Shown: positions 41,507 through 51,313 of the stretch, piece after piece
Position numbering within the stretch: the stretch's first letter is position 1
How the letters are laid out: every line of letters starts with the position of its first letter
Assembly (NCBI RefSeq): GCF_021699195.1
Contig: NZ_SSXE01000011.1
Coordinates: forward strand, 1 to 64,000
Direction: 5' to 3'
Length of the DNA: 64,000 nt
From: Nonomuraea sp. MG754425
GTDB taxonomy: Bacteria > Actinomycetota > Actinomycetes > Streptosporangiales > Streptosporangiaceae
Program-made: the position numbers and the translations under genes
Notes under the pieces: model-generated
Told to the model about the DNA's origin: nothing
Databases searched by the model: none
Seen by the model: the letters and a program-made list of their open reading frames with translations, nothing else

Positions 41507-44500
41507 GTGGCTGGAGCAGCTCCGGTGCGAGGAGGTGGCGTCGTTCTCACCTTTCAGGTGCTCGGTCCCCTTGCCGCCTGTTTCGACGGCGAGCCGGTGG
41601 CGCTCGGACGGCCACGGCAACGATCAGTGATCGCCCGGCTGCTGGCCGCCGGGGGGCAGGCGGTCTCCGTCGACCGGCTGATCGAGGACGTGTACGCCGA
41701 CGAGGTGCCGCCCAAGGCGCTGGCCGCGGTGCAGGCCTACATCTCCAATCTGCGCCGCGTGCTGGAGCCGGACCGCCCGCCGCGTGCCCCTGCGAAGGTG
41801 CTGGTGACCGTCCCGCCCGGATACGCGATCAGCGTGGATCCGATGGCTGTCGACGCCTGGGCCTTCGAACGCGCGGTACGCGATCCGACGGGTACCCCCG
41901 AGAAGCTGGCCAAGGCCCTGGAACTGTGGCGCGGACCGGCATATGCCGAGTTCATGGGGGCGCACTGGGCCGACGCCGAGATCGCCAGACTGGACGAGTT
42001 GCGGCTGTCAGCCCTCGAACGGCACGCGGACGCGGTGATCAGGTCGCGCGGGGCGGCGTCCGTCGTACCGGATCTGGAACGGCTGGTCGATGAGCATCCG
42101 CTGCGCGAACGGGCCTGGGCGTTGCTGGCCAGAGCGCTGTACCGGTGCGGCAGGCAGGGTGAGGCGCTCAGCGCGCTGCGGAGGGCTCGCGCTCGGCTGG
42201 CCGAGGATCTGGGGATCGACCCAGGGCCGGAGTTACGGCAGTTGGAGGCCGATGTCCTGGCGCAGGCGGCGCACCTGACGGAGAACGCGTCGCCGCAGGT
42301 CGTGCCTGAGCGCCCGGTCGTGCTCTCTCAGCCCTATGTGGGGAGGCGGGCCGAACGCGTCGCGGTCGCGGCGGTCGAGAGCGGCGTCGTGTTGGTCAGC
42401 GGTGAGCCCGGTGCCGGCAAGACCGCCCTGCTGGAGCAGGTGCGGGTCGCCAAGGGCTGGACGACCGGCTGGGGACGGTGCCCGGAATACGAGGGCGCGC
42501 CTCCCGCCTGGGCGTGGGCCGAGCTGCTGCGCTCGTTGACGGCCCGTACCCCGCCGGAGGATCCGCAGGCCCTGGCGCCGCTGCTCGCGGACGTGCCCGC
42601 GGCGGGCGATGTGGCGGCGGCGCGGTTCCGCCTGCACCAGGCCGTCGGCGCGTTCCTCGCCTCCTGCGCGCCCGTGCTGATCGTTCTGGACGACCTGCAC
42701 CGCGCCGACGCGGAAACCCTGGCGCTGCTGACTCATGTGGTCTCGTCCGCCAAAGGGTTGCCGGTGGTCGTCATCGGTTCGTATCGGCACACCGCGATCA
42801 CCGATGACCTCGCCGATGCGCTGGCCACGTTGGCCGCGCATGAGCCGATCCGGATCGAGCTGACCGGGCTGGCTCCGGCTGAGGTGGCTGATCTGGTACG
42901 GCTCATCTGCCCGGCCGACGACGACGTCGTGGCCCAGATCGCCGAGCGCACCGGCGGCAACCCGTTCTTCGTCAGAGAGATGGCCAAACTGCTGAACGCG
43001 GAGGGCACGCTCGCCGTACCGGCCGGGGTTCGTGACGTGCTGCGCCGCCGGGTCGCTCGTCTTCCCGCGCCCGCCCAGACCGTCCTGCGCACGATCGCGG
43101 TCATCGGCCGGGAGTGCGACCTCGACACGCTGGCAGCCGTGAGCGGCGGCGAGGAGGACGGCCTGCTGGACGCCGTGGAAGCCGGACTGGTCACCGGTCT
43201 GCTGACCGAGCGGGCCGACGCGCGGCTGGCCTTCTCCCACATGCTGGTCCGCGACATGTTGTACGAAGACATCTCCCGCAACCGCCGGCTGCGCCTGCAC
43301 GAGCGGGTGGCCCGCGCCATCGAGCGACACCATCCGGACGACGTCGCGACCCTGGCCTACCACTTCACCGCCGCCGGACGATCGCCGGAGGCGGCACACT
43401 ACTCCGTGCCGGCCGCGCGTCAGGCCGAGCGCCGCTTCGCCCATCACGAGGCCGTGGCGCTGTGGCAGCAGGCGATCGATCACTTCCGGGGCGATCCCCG
43501 CGAGCGGCTCGATCTGACGCTGTCCATGGTGTCCGCCATGGCCAACACGGGCCGGCTGGTGCAGGCCCGTGCCCATCGGGAGGAGGCCGTCAGGGCCGCG
43601 TTGCCGTACGGCGATGCTGAGTTGCTGGCGCGGGTGATCGCCTCGTTCGAGGTGCCCACCTTCTGGAGCAGCAGGGAGTACGCCCGGCTGGACACCGACC
43701 TCGTGGAGGCGGTCGAGCATGCTCTGGACAGCCTGCCACCGGCCGATGGCGTGGCCCGTTGCCGCCTGCTCACCGCGCTCGCCTTCGAGCTGGAGGGCGA
43801 GGCGACCGAACGCGGGTACGACGCCGCACGGGCGGCCGTCGCCATGGCACGCCGGCTGGGTGACCCCGAGCTGCTCATCCTCGCGCTCAACGGCGCCTTC
43901 CACCAGACCTTCCGCCACGGTGAGCTGGCCGAACGCGAGCAGATCGGCCGTGAGCTCCTCGAACTGTCCGGCCCCAGGGTCACTGTCGAGGCGCTGGGTC
44001 ACCTCGTCCTCATGCTGTCGGCCACCTGCCGTGCCGATTTCACCGCGGCGGACGCGCACGCCTCGGAGGCCCTGCGGGTGGCGGAGAGCTACGACCTGCC
44101 GATCTCCAGGGCCGCGGTGAGCTTCTATCGCGGGCTGCGCGCCGGACTGGCCGGGGACGACCGCGGAGCTGACGCCCACCTGCGGACGGGAGCCGAACTG
44201 GCCGGGCGGCTGGGCATGTGGCAGCACGAGGTCGGCCTGCTCGCCCTCGCCAGGTACGGCCTGCATCTGATGCGCGGCGACCTCACGCCGCTGCTGCCCG
44301 AACTGGCCGCCCTTTCGGCCCTTGCCGGTTATGAGTCCTGGCGCGATCAATCTGCTGAGCTGTACGCGTTGGCACTGTGTCATGCCGGACGGGTGGCCGA
44401 GGCTCGCGAATCGGCCGGCGAGCAGCCGCCACCCATCAGGCATGACTACTTCTGGCACCTTCTCACGACCGTTCGGGGCCTGCTCGGGATCGCTCTCGGC

Positions 44501-44749
44501 GACACCGCGCGCGTCCAGCAGGCTTACCAGGCACTGCTTCCGTACGCCGGCATGCCGGTGGGCGGCACCGGATACCTGGCCGTCTGGCCGACGGCGCAGG
44601 TTCTCGGTGACCTGGCCGGGTACCTCGGCCGGCCCGCCACGGCGCACTTCCGTCAGGCCCTGGAGATCGCCGAGCGGGCAGGGGTCAGGGCGTGGGCCGA
44701 GGCAGCGCGATCGCGGCTCGTTCCAGCCTCTGGTACCGGCCTCGGGTGA
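41507..44749 (+). CDS. SARP/AfsR-type regulator with AAA ATPase domain
   Basis: 1080 residues from GTG 41507. An OmpR-type winged helix (FQVLGPLAACFDGEPVALGR, SVDRLIEDVYADEVPPKALA, QAYISNLRRVLEP) is followed by the BTAD domain to about residue 240 (WAFERAVRDPTGTPEKLAKA). Then a STAND/AAA ATPase with Walker A SGEPGAGKTALLEQ at about 300 and Walker B VLIVLDDLHRADAETLALL at about 395. The C-terminal 450 residues are TPR-like helices. Such proteins activate secondary metabolism or stress genes. The start of the wing domain is unusually close to the start codon. Its 3' end overlaps the convergent hemerythrin gene by 65 bases. Confidence 0.9.
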   Translation: MAGAAPVRGGGVVLTFQVLGPLAACFDGEPVALGRPRQRSVIARLLAAGGQAVSVDRLIEDVYADEVPPKALAAVQAYISNLRRVLEPDRPPRAPAKVLVTVPPGYAISVDPMAVDAWAFERAVRDPTGTPEKLAKALELWRGPAYAEFMGAHWADAEIARLDELRLSALERHADAVIRSRGAASVVPDLERLVDEHPLRERAWALLARALYRCGRQGEALSALRRARARLAEDLGIDPGPELRQLEADVLAQAAHLTENASPQVVPERPVVLSQPYVGRRAERVAVAAVESGVVLVSGEPGAGKTALLEQVRVAKGWTTGWGRCPEYEGAPPAWAWAELLRSLTARTPPEDPQALAPLLADVPAAGDVAAARFRLHQAVGAFLASCAPVLIVLDDLHRADAETLALLTHVVSSAKGLPVVVIGSYRHTAITDDLADALATLAAHEPIRIELTGLAPAEVADLVRLICPADDDVVAQIAERTGGNPFFVREMAKLLNAEGTLAVPAGVRDVLRRRVARLPAPAQTVLRTIAVIGRECDLDTLAAVSGGEEDGLLDAVEAGLVTGLLTERADARLAFSHMLVRDMLYEDISRNRRLRLHERVARAIERHHPDDVATLAYHFTAAGRSPEAAHYSVPAARQAERRFAHHEAVALWQQAIDHFRGDPRERLDLTLSMVSAMANTGRLVQARAHREEAVRAALPYGDAELLARVIASFEVPTFWSSREYARLDTDLVEAVEHALDSLPPADGVARCRLLTALAFELEGEATERGYDAARAAVAMARRLGDPELLILALNGAFHQTFRHGELAEREQIGRELLELSGPRVTVEALGHLVLMLSATCRADFTAADAHASEALRVAESYDLPISRAAVSFYRGLRAGLAGDDRGADAHLRTGAELAGRLGMWQHEVGLLALARYGLHLMRGDLTPLLPELAALSALAGYESWRDQSAELYALALCHAGRVAEARESAGEQPPPIRHDYFWHLLTTVRGLLGIALGDTARVQQAYQALLPYAGMPVGGTGYLAVWPTAQVLGDLAGYLGRPATAHFRQALEIAERAGVRAWAEAARSRLVPASGTGLG

Positions 44750-45347
44750 GGGCCAGCGCGAGCCGGAAGCGCGACCCGACCCGGCGCAGCATGCCGTCGA
44801 GTTCCTCCGAGGTCGCCCAACTGGACAGCCACGGGACGGTGAAACGCATCTGGCCGAGCCCGGCCCGCCGGGCTATCCGGTCCTCACACCACTGGTAGGC
44901 GTCCGCCGGGACGAAGCGCTTGATGATGGGGAAGACCTCGCTCTCCTCATCGGCGATGTGCTCGACCAGCATCGCGTGCAACTCGCCGAGCGACTGACGC
45001 AGCCGGGTCAGGTCCCCGGTGAGGGCGGCCCGGCAGCGGGCCAGTACCGCCTCCAGCGCGAGGTGGTCGTCGGTGAACGGCGCCAGATCGACAGCTCGGC
45101 CGGCGGCGCGTTCGATGACGGGCCACAGCAGGTCGTCCTCGTTGGTGTGATGATGGTCGACCTCGAACAGCAGGAGAGTCGCATAGCGGCGGATCGCCGC
45201 GTCGCCGCCGCCGTGGTCTTCGGCCAGGCGACGCAGGTCACCCAGCATCGCCCGGTGGATGACGTACATCGCGGTGAGATCGGGCTCGGGGTCTTCCGGG
45301 CGTCGTACGGCAACGGCCGGGATCTGAATGGTTCGGGTCATCTCCAT
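44685..45347 (-). CDS. Hemerythrin-domain protein
   Basis: 220 residues from ATG 45347 (or 45341). Four-helix hemerythrin-like bundle with the iron-ligand motifs VIHRAMLGDLRRLAEDHGGG, LFEVDHHHTNEDDLLWPVIE (H-HH and E/D), DDHLALEAVLARC, and LVEHIADEESEVFPIIKRF. All expected His and carboxylate ligands are present, so it should bind a di-iron site and may sense or carry oxygen or nitric oxide. The C-terminus forms an extra helical part. It converges with the SARP gene, their 3' ends overlapping. Confidence 0.88.
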   Translation of the reverse strand: MEMTRTIQIPAVAVRRPEDPEPDLTAMYVIHRAMLGDLRRLAEDHGGGDAAIRRYATLLLFEVDHHHTNEDDLLWPVIERAAGRAVDLAPFTDDHLALEAVLARCRAALTGDLTRLRQSLGELHAMLVEHIADEESEVFPIIKRFVPADAYQWCEDRIARRAGLGQMRFTVPWLSSWATSEELDGMLRRVGSRFRLALALTRGRYQRLERAAIALPRPTP

Positions 45348-45380
45348 GGCCTCAGCCTGCGCCCGGCCACTTGTCACCGA

Positions 45381-48146
45381 TCAGTCGCCGACTTGCCGCT
45401 TGTGCACGAGTTGCTGACGGTGGGCGATGACCGCCGCCTCGGTGCGGGTCGTGGCGCCCAGTTTGCTCAGGATGTGGGAGACGTGCACTCCCGCCGTACT
45501 CGGTGAGATGTGCAGCCGGGCGGCGATCTGCCGGTTGCTCAGGCCCTCGGCGATCAACCTGAGCACGTCGTGTTCGCGCTCCGTGAGCTTGTCCTGAGCC
45601 GGTCGGGGCCGGCCGAGCAGGGCGATCTCGCGGGCGAGCGGCGCGGCGCCCAGGTCTTCGGCCAGCCGCGCGGCCTGCCTGAGGCGGGCCGTCGCCCCGG
45701 CCCGGTCGTCCGCCGCCAGCGCGGCTCGCGCGCCGTGGAACAGGCTCAGCGCCAGCTCGTACGGCTGCCGCAGGTCCCGCCAGGCATCCGCGACGTGGTC
45801 CCAGCCGTCGTCCTCGATCAGCGCGTGCAGCATGATCTGCCAGGCGCGGTCGAGCGGCCCGTCCACGCCGAGCGTCGCATCGGCCGCGGCGAGTTCGGCC
45901 TGCCGTTTCGCGACCCGTTTGCGCAGGTCCGCACCGTCACCGTGGGTGAGCCGGCTGCGCTGCGCCAATGCGCCGGCGACCAGGACCGGCCGGGCGTCGC
46001 TGCTGTAGATCCGGGTGAGCGCCGGATCGGCCAGCGCCCGGTCCAGGAGCAGGCCGGCCCTCTCGTGGTCGCCCTGGGCGACGGCGAGCAGGCAGAGGAG
46101 CCGATAGCGGGGGAACAGACCTCCGTCACCGGGGTGCTCCACGTCCGCCGCGGCGGCGGCCGCCCTGGCCAGGTCCCCGCGCAGCAGCGCCAGGTAGCCG
46201 TCGAGCGCGCGCAGGGCCTGCCGCGGCAGCGGTGGCGGATCCTCCTGAAGGCTCTCCTCCAGCAGGGCGGACGCCTCGTCCCACGCCCCGGCCAGGATCA
46301 GGCTGTATCCGGCGAAGCGCGCGAGTTCGGCGCCCCGGCTGCGGCCCAGCCCGTACCGGCGGGCGTGGCGGATGCCGTCGCGGGCCGCCTCGATGGCGTG
46401 GTGCTGGTCGCCCGCCTTGGTGTGCAGCGTGGCCTCGTACATCGGGACGGTCATGAGCAGGTCGTGGCCGTCGAGCCGCGCGGCCAGCGTCCGGGCCTGC
46501 GCCAGCATCCCGAGGTCGCGCGTCAGGGACCCGACGCCCAGCAGCCCACGGACCGTCACCGTGGCATCGCCGGTGCGCCGGCCGATGGCGAGCGCCTCCG
46601 CGAACAGCTCGCGGGCCCTGTCCGTCTCCGGCAGCAGGCCCATGGCCAGCACCCCGAGCAGCCGCCCCCGCTGAACGCCGTCGGAGGTGGCGGGCACCAG
46701 TTCCAGGGCCCGTTCCCAGTCGGCGACGCCGGTCGCCTCCAGCCGATGCCGCAGCCTGCCTCGATGTTCCAGCAGTTGGGCGGCCCGCTCCGGCTCGCGC
46801 CGCTCGTCCACGGCGGCCAGCCCGGCGCTGGCGTACTCGACCCCGCGCGCGTAGTCGCCGCTGAGCATGCAGGCCTCGGCCGCGCCGGTCAGGACATCGA
46901 TCCGGTCGGCGCCCAGCCGCGCCCGCGGGTCCCAGAGTTCGAGGACCTGATCGAGCAGGCGGACCTGCTCCTCGTAGGCGTAGGACCTGCGCGCCTGGCT
47001 CGCGGCCAGGTAGGCGGCGGACAGGGCCGGGCCGCGGTCACCGGCGGCGTAGGCGTGCGCGGCCAGCTCCGCGTGGGCGCCGGAGTCGCGCAGGGCCCCG
47101 GCGTAGCACGCGTGCAGGCGCGCCCGCTCGCCGGGCAGCAGGTCCTCGTACACCGCCTGCCGGATCAGGGCATGGCGAAAGTCGTAGCCGTCCCCTGCCG
47201 TGACGAGCAGGCCGCGGTCGACGAGCTCGCGCAGCAGGGTGTCCAGCTCGGCCCCGTCCTGCCCGGCCACCTGCGCCAGCAGCCGGTGGCCGACCCGGCC
47301 GCCCGCGACCGAAGCGATGCCCAGCAGCCCGCGGGCCGGGCCCGGCAGCGACCGCGGGCCGTGCAGCAGCAGGTCGCGCAGGCTGTCCGGGGTCCGCTCA
47401 CCGGCGCGGGCGAGCGCCTCGACGAACAGCGGGTTGCCGTCGCTGCGTTCGTGGACGCGGCGTACCGCGGCCGTGTCCGGCTCGGCGCCGAGGATCGCGG
47501 CCAGTTGCCGGCCCACGCCCTGCCGGTCCAGGCGGTCCAGGCGCAGCGTGGTGGTGCGCGGGCGGCGGCCCAGCTCCGACAGCAGCGGCCCGAGCCGCCC
47601 GTCGCCCGTCTCCGGCGGCCGGTAGGTGATCGCCAGGAGCACGCCGGTCTGGGTCAGGTTCCTGGCCAGGAAGCCGAGCAACTCGCGGGTGGCGGCGTCG
47701 GCCCAGTGCAGGTCCTCGATCGAGACGACCAGCGGCTGGTCCGCGGCCACGCGCTCGACCAGCGTCAGGACCTCCTCGAACAGCCGGTGCTTGCCGCCTT
47801 CCGCGTCGCCCGCCTCGCCGAGCTCCGGGAACCAGCGGGCAAGCTGACGGTAGGGCCCAGGCAGCACCCCTTCGACCCGGATCAGCCTGCGCAGCACCGT
47901 CACGAACGGCGCGTACGGCAGGCCGTCACTGCCCAGTTCCGCGCAGGCGCCCTCGACCACCCGCACGGCCGGGCCCAGCGACCGCGCGAACTCGGCGAGC
48001 AGCCGCGACTTGCCGATCCCGGCCTCCCCGGCCACCAGCGCCACGGCGGGCCCCTGCCCCACAGCCGTGTCCAGGGCCGCCGCCAGTGCCGACAGCTCCT
48101 CGCCCCTGCCGATGAACACCGGGCTGACCACGCGCTCCGCCACCAC
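45381..48146 (-). CDS. Large LuxR-family (LAL) ATPase regulator
   Basis: About 921 residues from GTG 48146 (GTG 48143 also possible; the longer frame begins in an AT-rich promoter-like stretch). N-terminal AAA/STAND ATPase: FIGRGEELSALAAALDTAVG, Walker A VAGEAGIGKSRLLAEFARS near residue 40, Walker B LVVSIEDLHWADAATRELLG. A long TPR-like middle. C-terminal LuxR helix-turn-helix LTEREHDVLRLIAEGLSNRQ, IAARLHISPSTAGVHVSHIL in the last 60 residues. LAL proteins are activators, often pathway-specific. The gene is divergent from an Eis-type acetyltransferase with 70 bases between. Confidence 0.9.
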   Translation of the reverse strand: MVAERVVSPVFIGRGEELSALAAALDTAVGQGPAVALVAGEAGIGKSRLLAEFARSLGPAVRVVEGACAELGSDGLPYAPFVTVLRRLIRVEGVLPGPYRQLARWFPELGEAGDAEGGKHRLFEEVLTLVERVAADQPLVVSIEDLHWADAATRELLGFLARNLTQTGVLLAITYRPPETGDGRLGPLLSELGRRPRTTTLRLDRLDRQGVGRQLAAILGAEPDTAAVRRVHERSDGNPLFVEALARAGERTPDSLRDLLLHGPRSLPGPARGLLGIASVAGGRVGHRLLAQVAGQDGAELDTLLRELVDRGLLVTAGDGYDFRHALIRQAVYEDLLPGERARLHACYAGALRDSGAHAELAAHAYAAGDRGPALSAAYLAASQARRSYAYEEQVRLLDQVLELWDPRARLGADRIDVLTGAAEACMLSGDYARGVEYASAGLAAVDERREPERAAQLLEHRGRLRHRLEATGVADWERALELVPATSDGVQRGRLLGVLAMGLLPETDRARELFAEALAIGRRTGDATVTVRGLLGVGSLTRDLGMLAQARTLAARLDGHDLLMTVPMYEATLHTKAGDQHHAIEAARDGIRHARRYGLGRSRGAELARFAGYSLILAGAWDEASALLEESLQEDPPPLPRQALRALDGYLALLRGDLARAAAAAADVEHPGDGGLFPRYRLLCLLAVAQGDHERAGLLLDRALADPALTRIYSSDARPVLVAGALAQRSRLTHGDGADLRKRVAKRQAELAAADATLGVDGPLDRAWQIMLHALIEDDGWDHVADAWRDLRQPYELALSLFHGARAALAADDRAGATARLRQAARLAEDLGAAPLAREIALLGRPRPAQDKLTEREHDVLRLIAEGLSNRQIAARLHISPSTAGVHVSHILSKLGATTRTEAAVIAHRQQLVHKRQVGD

Positions 48147-48213
48147 GGAACCAGCATATAAATACACAGATCACTCGATGCGCAACGGCTGTTTACCCGG
48201 TCACTGTCGAAGC

Positions 48214-49437
48214 ATGACAGCCACGTACCCCCTGCGGACCATCCGCGCCGACGAGCTCGACGCGTGGGCTCGCATGATCACCACGACCTACGGCCAGGAC
48301 TGGTACGAGGGCGGCCTCAGGAACGCCGCCGTCTCCATCGAGCCCGGACGCACGATCGCCGCCTTCGACGGCGAGGAGATCGTCGGCGGCGCGTCGATCT
48401 ACGGCCGCGTCATGACGATCCCCGGCGCGGTGACGCCCGTCGCCGGCATCACGCTCGTCGCGGTCCTGCCCACGCACCGGCGCCGCGGCATCCTCACCGA
48501 GATGATGCGCAAGCAGCTCACTGACCTGCACGAATCAGGCGGCGAACCGATCACCGCGCTCAACGCCGCCGAGGCCACGATCTATGGCCGCTTCGGCTAC
48601 GGCGTCGCCAGCCACGTGGCCGAGATCCAGGCCGACAAGAAGCTCCTGGCCCTGAGGCCCGGCACCGACCTCGGCGACGGGACGATCCGCCTGCTCGACC
48701 GCCGGCAGGCCCGGCCGCTGCTGGAGAAGGTCTACGACACCGCCCGCCTTGCCGGGGTCGGCTGGGTGGACCGTACGGACCGGTTCTGGGAGGCGAGGCT
48801 GGCCGACGGCGAACGCGCGCGCGACGGCGGGACGGCACTGCGCTTCGCCGTCCACTTCGAACCCGGCGGCGAGGTCACCGGCTACGCCCTCTACCGCTCC
48901 AAGCCGCGGCTGGCGCAGGTCATCGAGGTCGCGGCCACCACCCGGCAGTCCAACGCCGCCTTGTGGCGCTACCTCATCGACCTCGACGCCCACGCCGGCC
49001 TCAGCTACGACGGAGCCGTCGACGACCCGCTGAAGCACCTGCTGACCGACCCGCGTGCGGCCCGCACCACCGTGATCGACAACCTCTGGGTCCGCCTGGT
49101 GGACGTCGACCGCGCGCTGACGGCACGCCGCTACTCGGCCCCGCTGGAGCTGGTCCTGGAGGTGCAGGACACGTTCTGCCCGTGGAACGCGGGGCGCTAC
49201 CGCCTGCGGGCCGACGGCGACTCCGTCACCTGCGAACGCACCCGGACCCGGCCCGACCTGCGACTGACCTCCGCCGAACTGGGCGCGGCCTACCTGGGCG
49301 GCACCACCCTGGCGGCCCTGGCGGCGGCCGGCCGGGTGGAGGAACTGCGCCCCGGGGCGCTCGCCGCCGCCTCGCTCGCCTTCCGCGGCGAGCGGGCACC
49401 GTTTCACCCCTCAGGCTGGGCGTTCCCCGCCTTCTGA
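48214..49437 (+). CDS. Eis-type GNAT N-acetyltransferase
   Basis: 407 residues from ATG 48214. N-terminal GNAT domain with AGITLVAVLPTHRRRGILTE, the acetyl-CoA-binding R-x-x-G-x-A/L element, and AEATIYGRFGYGVASHVAEI, where the tyrosine matches the catalytic Tyr of Eis. A second GNAT-like domain and a C-terminal sterol-carrier-like domain follow (LVLEVQDTFCPWNAGRYRLR, RPDLRLTSAELGAAYLGG). The chain ends in Phe (WAFPAF), as required for Eis catalysis by the terminal carboxylate. Eis enzymes acetylate aminoglycosides at several amines or host proteins. Divergent from the LuxR regulator. Confidence 0.9.
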   Translation: MTATYPLRTIRADELDAWARMITTTYGQDWYEGGLRNAAVSIEPGRTIAAFDGEEIVGGASIYGRVMTIPGAVTPVAGITLVAVLPTHRRRGILTEMMRKQLTDLHESGGEPITALNAAEATIYGRFGYGVASHVAEIQADKKLLALRPGTDLGDGTIRLLDRRQARPLLEKVYDTARLAGVGWVDRTDRFWEARLADGERARDGGTALRFAVHFEPGGEVTGYALYRSKPRLAQVIEVAATTRQSNAALWRYLIDLDAHAGLSYDGAVDDPLKHLLTDPRAARTTVIDNLWVRLVDVDRALTARRYSAPLELVLEVQDTFCPWNAGRYRLRADGDSVTCERTRTRPDLRLTSAELGAAYLGGTTLAALAAAGRVEELRPGALAAASLAFRGERAPFHPSGWAFPAF

Positions 49438-49637
49438 TCGGCGTCCGGCCGGATCCAGGCACGCCCGGAGGACCAGATCGTCCTTGACGTCACCGCGACC
49501 GCTCTCGGCGGGCCCCGGCCTCGGCCGGTCGCCCTACGCTCCTGGGCGTACCCGGACGGCCTCCCTCCGGCCGACGCCCGGACCTGGGCGAAGCGGCGAG
49601 GATGAGGCCGTCGGGTTCGGGGAGGGAGGCGGGTGCG

Positions 49638-50126
49638 ATGCGGCCGCGTATCAGGAAGACGGTCCTGGTCGTCCACGTCATCGCAGCGGTGGCGTTGCTC
49701 GGTGAGGTGTGGGCACTGGTCGTGCTGAACACGGCGGCGACCCTGGCGGAGGAGCCGGAGCTGGCGCACGCCGCCTACCGCCTGATGCCGTTCCTGGTGT
49801 TCGCGGGCGGGATACCGCTCAGCCTCACCGCTCTGGCCACCGGCGTCACGCTGGGGCTGAGCAGCCATTGGGGGGTGTTCCGCCACTCCTGGGTGGCGGC
49901 CAAGCTGGTCCTGATCCTGGGCGTCATCTGCCTCGGCGCGTTCCTGTTCGATCCCGTGGGGATGGCCGCCGCCACCGCGGGCGGACGGGGCGTCGCGACG
50001 GACCGGCAGTGGGGCCAGGTGGCCGTGCCTGCCGCGCAGTTGGTCATGCTGGTGACGGCGACGGCGCTGTCGGTCTTCAAACCGCGACGCAGGATCCCCA
50101 GGACCCGGGGTGATCATCCGCAATGA
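49638..50126 (+). CDS. DUF2269-like integral membrane protein
   Basis: 162 residues from ATG 49638 (GGGAGG upstream). Four membrane segments: VLVVHVIAAVALLGEVWALV, YRLMPFLVFAGGIPLSLTAL, SWVAAKLVLILGVICLGAFL and VAVPAAQLVMLVTATALSVF. The arrangement and the conserved His in the first and the W-V-A-A-K in the third segment resemble DUF2269 proteins. Function unknown. Its stop overlaps the start of the following MFS gene (ATGA), so the pair is coupled. Confidence 0.8.
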   Translation: MRPRIRKTVLVVHVIAAVALLGEVWALVVLNTAATLAEEPELAHAAYRLMPFLVFAGGIPLSLTALATGVTLGLSSHWGVFRHSWVAAKLVLILGVICLGAFLFDPVGMAAATAGGRGVATDRQWGQVAVPAAQLVMLVTATALSVFKPRRRIPRTRGDHPQ

Positions 50127-51304
50127 GGGGCGTGGGCAGGTGGTCGGCCATCACGATCTGCGCACTCGTGGTGATCGCCGAGGGCTACGACCTCATCGTG
50201 TACGGCGCGCTGCTGCCGTCCCTGCTGCGGGAGCCCGGATGGGAGCTCACCCGGGCCGACGCCGGCACGCTGGGCAGCGCGGCCTACCTGGGCATGCTCG
50301 TCGGCGCCCTGGTCGTCGGCAGGCTCAGCGACCTGTTCGGCCGCCGGCCGTTCGTCCTGGGTTCGCTCGCCTGGTTCACCGTCTGGACGATCGCGTGCGC
50401 CCTGGCGGGAGCGCCCTGGCACCTGGGCGTCTTCCGGCTGCTGGCCGGGGTCGGCATGGGCGCGGTCCTGCCCGTCGTGCTGGCCCTGGCCAGAGAGCTG
50501 GCGCCGGCGGATCGCACCGGAGTCGTCTTCACCGTGCTGATGGCGGGCCTGCCCGCCGGTGGCATGCTCGCCTCCCTGACCGGGCTGGTCGTGCTGCCCG
50601 TCGCCGACTGGCGCGTGATGTTCCTCATCGGCGGCGTCGCCTCGGTCATCGTCCTGATCGTGGCCTTCCTGCGGCTGCCCGACTCGGCGGAGTACCGCGG
50701 CCGGGCGCCCGATCCGATCGGGTTCTCCGTGTTGTTCGCACCCGGGCTGCTGCTCAGCACGATGCTGTTCCCCCTGGCCAACCTCATGATGTTGCTCACC
50801 TGGTACGGGCTGAACACCTGGCTGACGACCCTCATGCACGACCTGAGTCACCCGCTCGCTTCCGCGCTGCGGTTCTCCACGGTGCTCAACCTCGGCGCGC
50901 TGGCCGGATCGTTCGCGCTGGCCGCGCTGTGCCTGCGCTGGGGAACCAGGCGGGTCGCGGGGCTGAGCGCCCTGCTGGCGGGTCTGGGCATCCTGGGCTG
51001 CGTGCTGCACCCGGGCAGCACCGTCGTCTTCCTCGGCCTGATCGCGCTCATCGGCGCCGGTGCGCACAGCGCGCTCAACCTGATCACCGCCTCTGTCGCC
51101 GACTCCTATCCGGTCGCCCTGCGCGCGACGGCCATCGGCTGGACCCATGGGCTCGGCCGCGCCGGCGCCATCGTCTCTCCTTCGCTGGGCGGCTGGATCC
51201 TGGAGGCCGAGCTGGGACCGACGATGGTGCTCGGCGCCTTCATGGTCACCGCGGTGCTGGGTGCGGTGTTCCTGGGCCTGCTGAGCCTGGGGCCGCACCG
51301 CTGA
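50123..51304 (+). CDS. MFS transporter, aromatic-acid:H+ symporter-like
   Basis: 393 residues with about twelve membrane segments. The opening VVIAEGYDLIVYGALLPSLL carries the GYD-x3-YG-x3-P motif of the AAHS branch; loop 2-3 is VVGRLSDLFGRRPFVLGSLA with the D-R/G-R-R signature. Likely takes up a small aromatic or organic acid, or exports a related compound. Coupled to the preceding membrane protein gene and followed closely by the convergent TetR gene (only nine bases between stop codons). Confidence 0.88.
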   Translation: MRGVGRWSAITICALVVIAEGYDLIVYGALLPSLLREPGWELTRADAGTLGSAAYLGMLVGALVVGRLSDLFGRRPFVLGSLAWFTVWTIACALAGAPWHLGVFRLLAGVGMGAVLPVVLALARELAPADRTGVVFTVLMAGLPAGGMLASLTGLVVLPVADWRVMFLIGGVASVIVLIVAFLRLPDSAEYRGRAPDPIGFSVLFAPGLLLSTMLFPLANLMMLLTWYGLNTWLTTLMHDLSHPLASALRFSTVLNLGALAGSFALAALCLRWGTRRVAGLSALLAGLGILGCVLHPGSTVVFLGLIALIGAGAHSALNLITASVADSYPVALRATAIGWTHGLGRAGAIVSPSLGGWILEAELGPTMVLGAFMVTAVLGAVFLGLLSLGPHR

Positions 51305-51313
51305 GCATCCCGG

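Noticed and set aside
42233..44647. 804-codon minus-strand frame
   Set aside because: Antisense shadow of the SARP gene.
45510..48161. 883-codon plus-strand frame
   Set aside because: Antisense to the LuxR regulator; Gln/Arg/Gly-rich with no domain.
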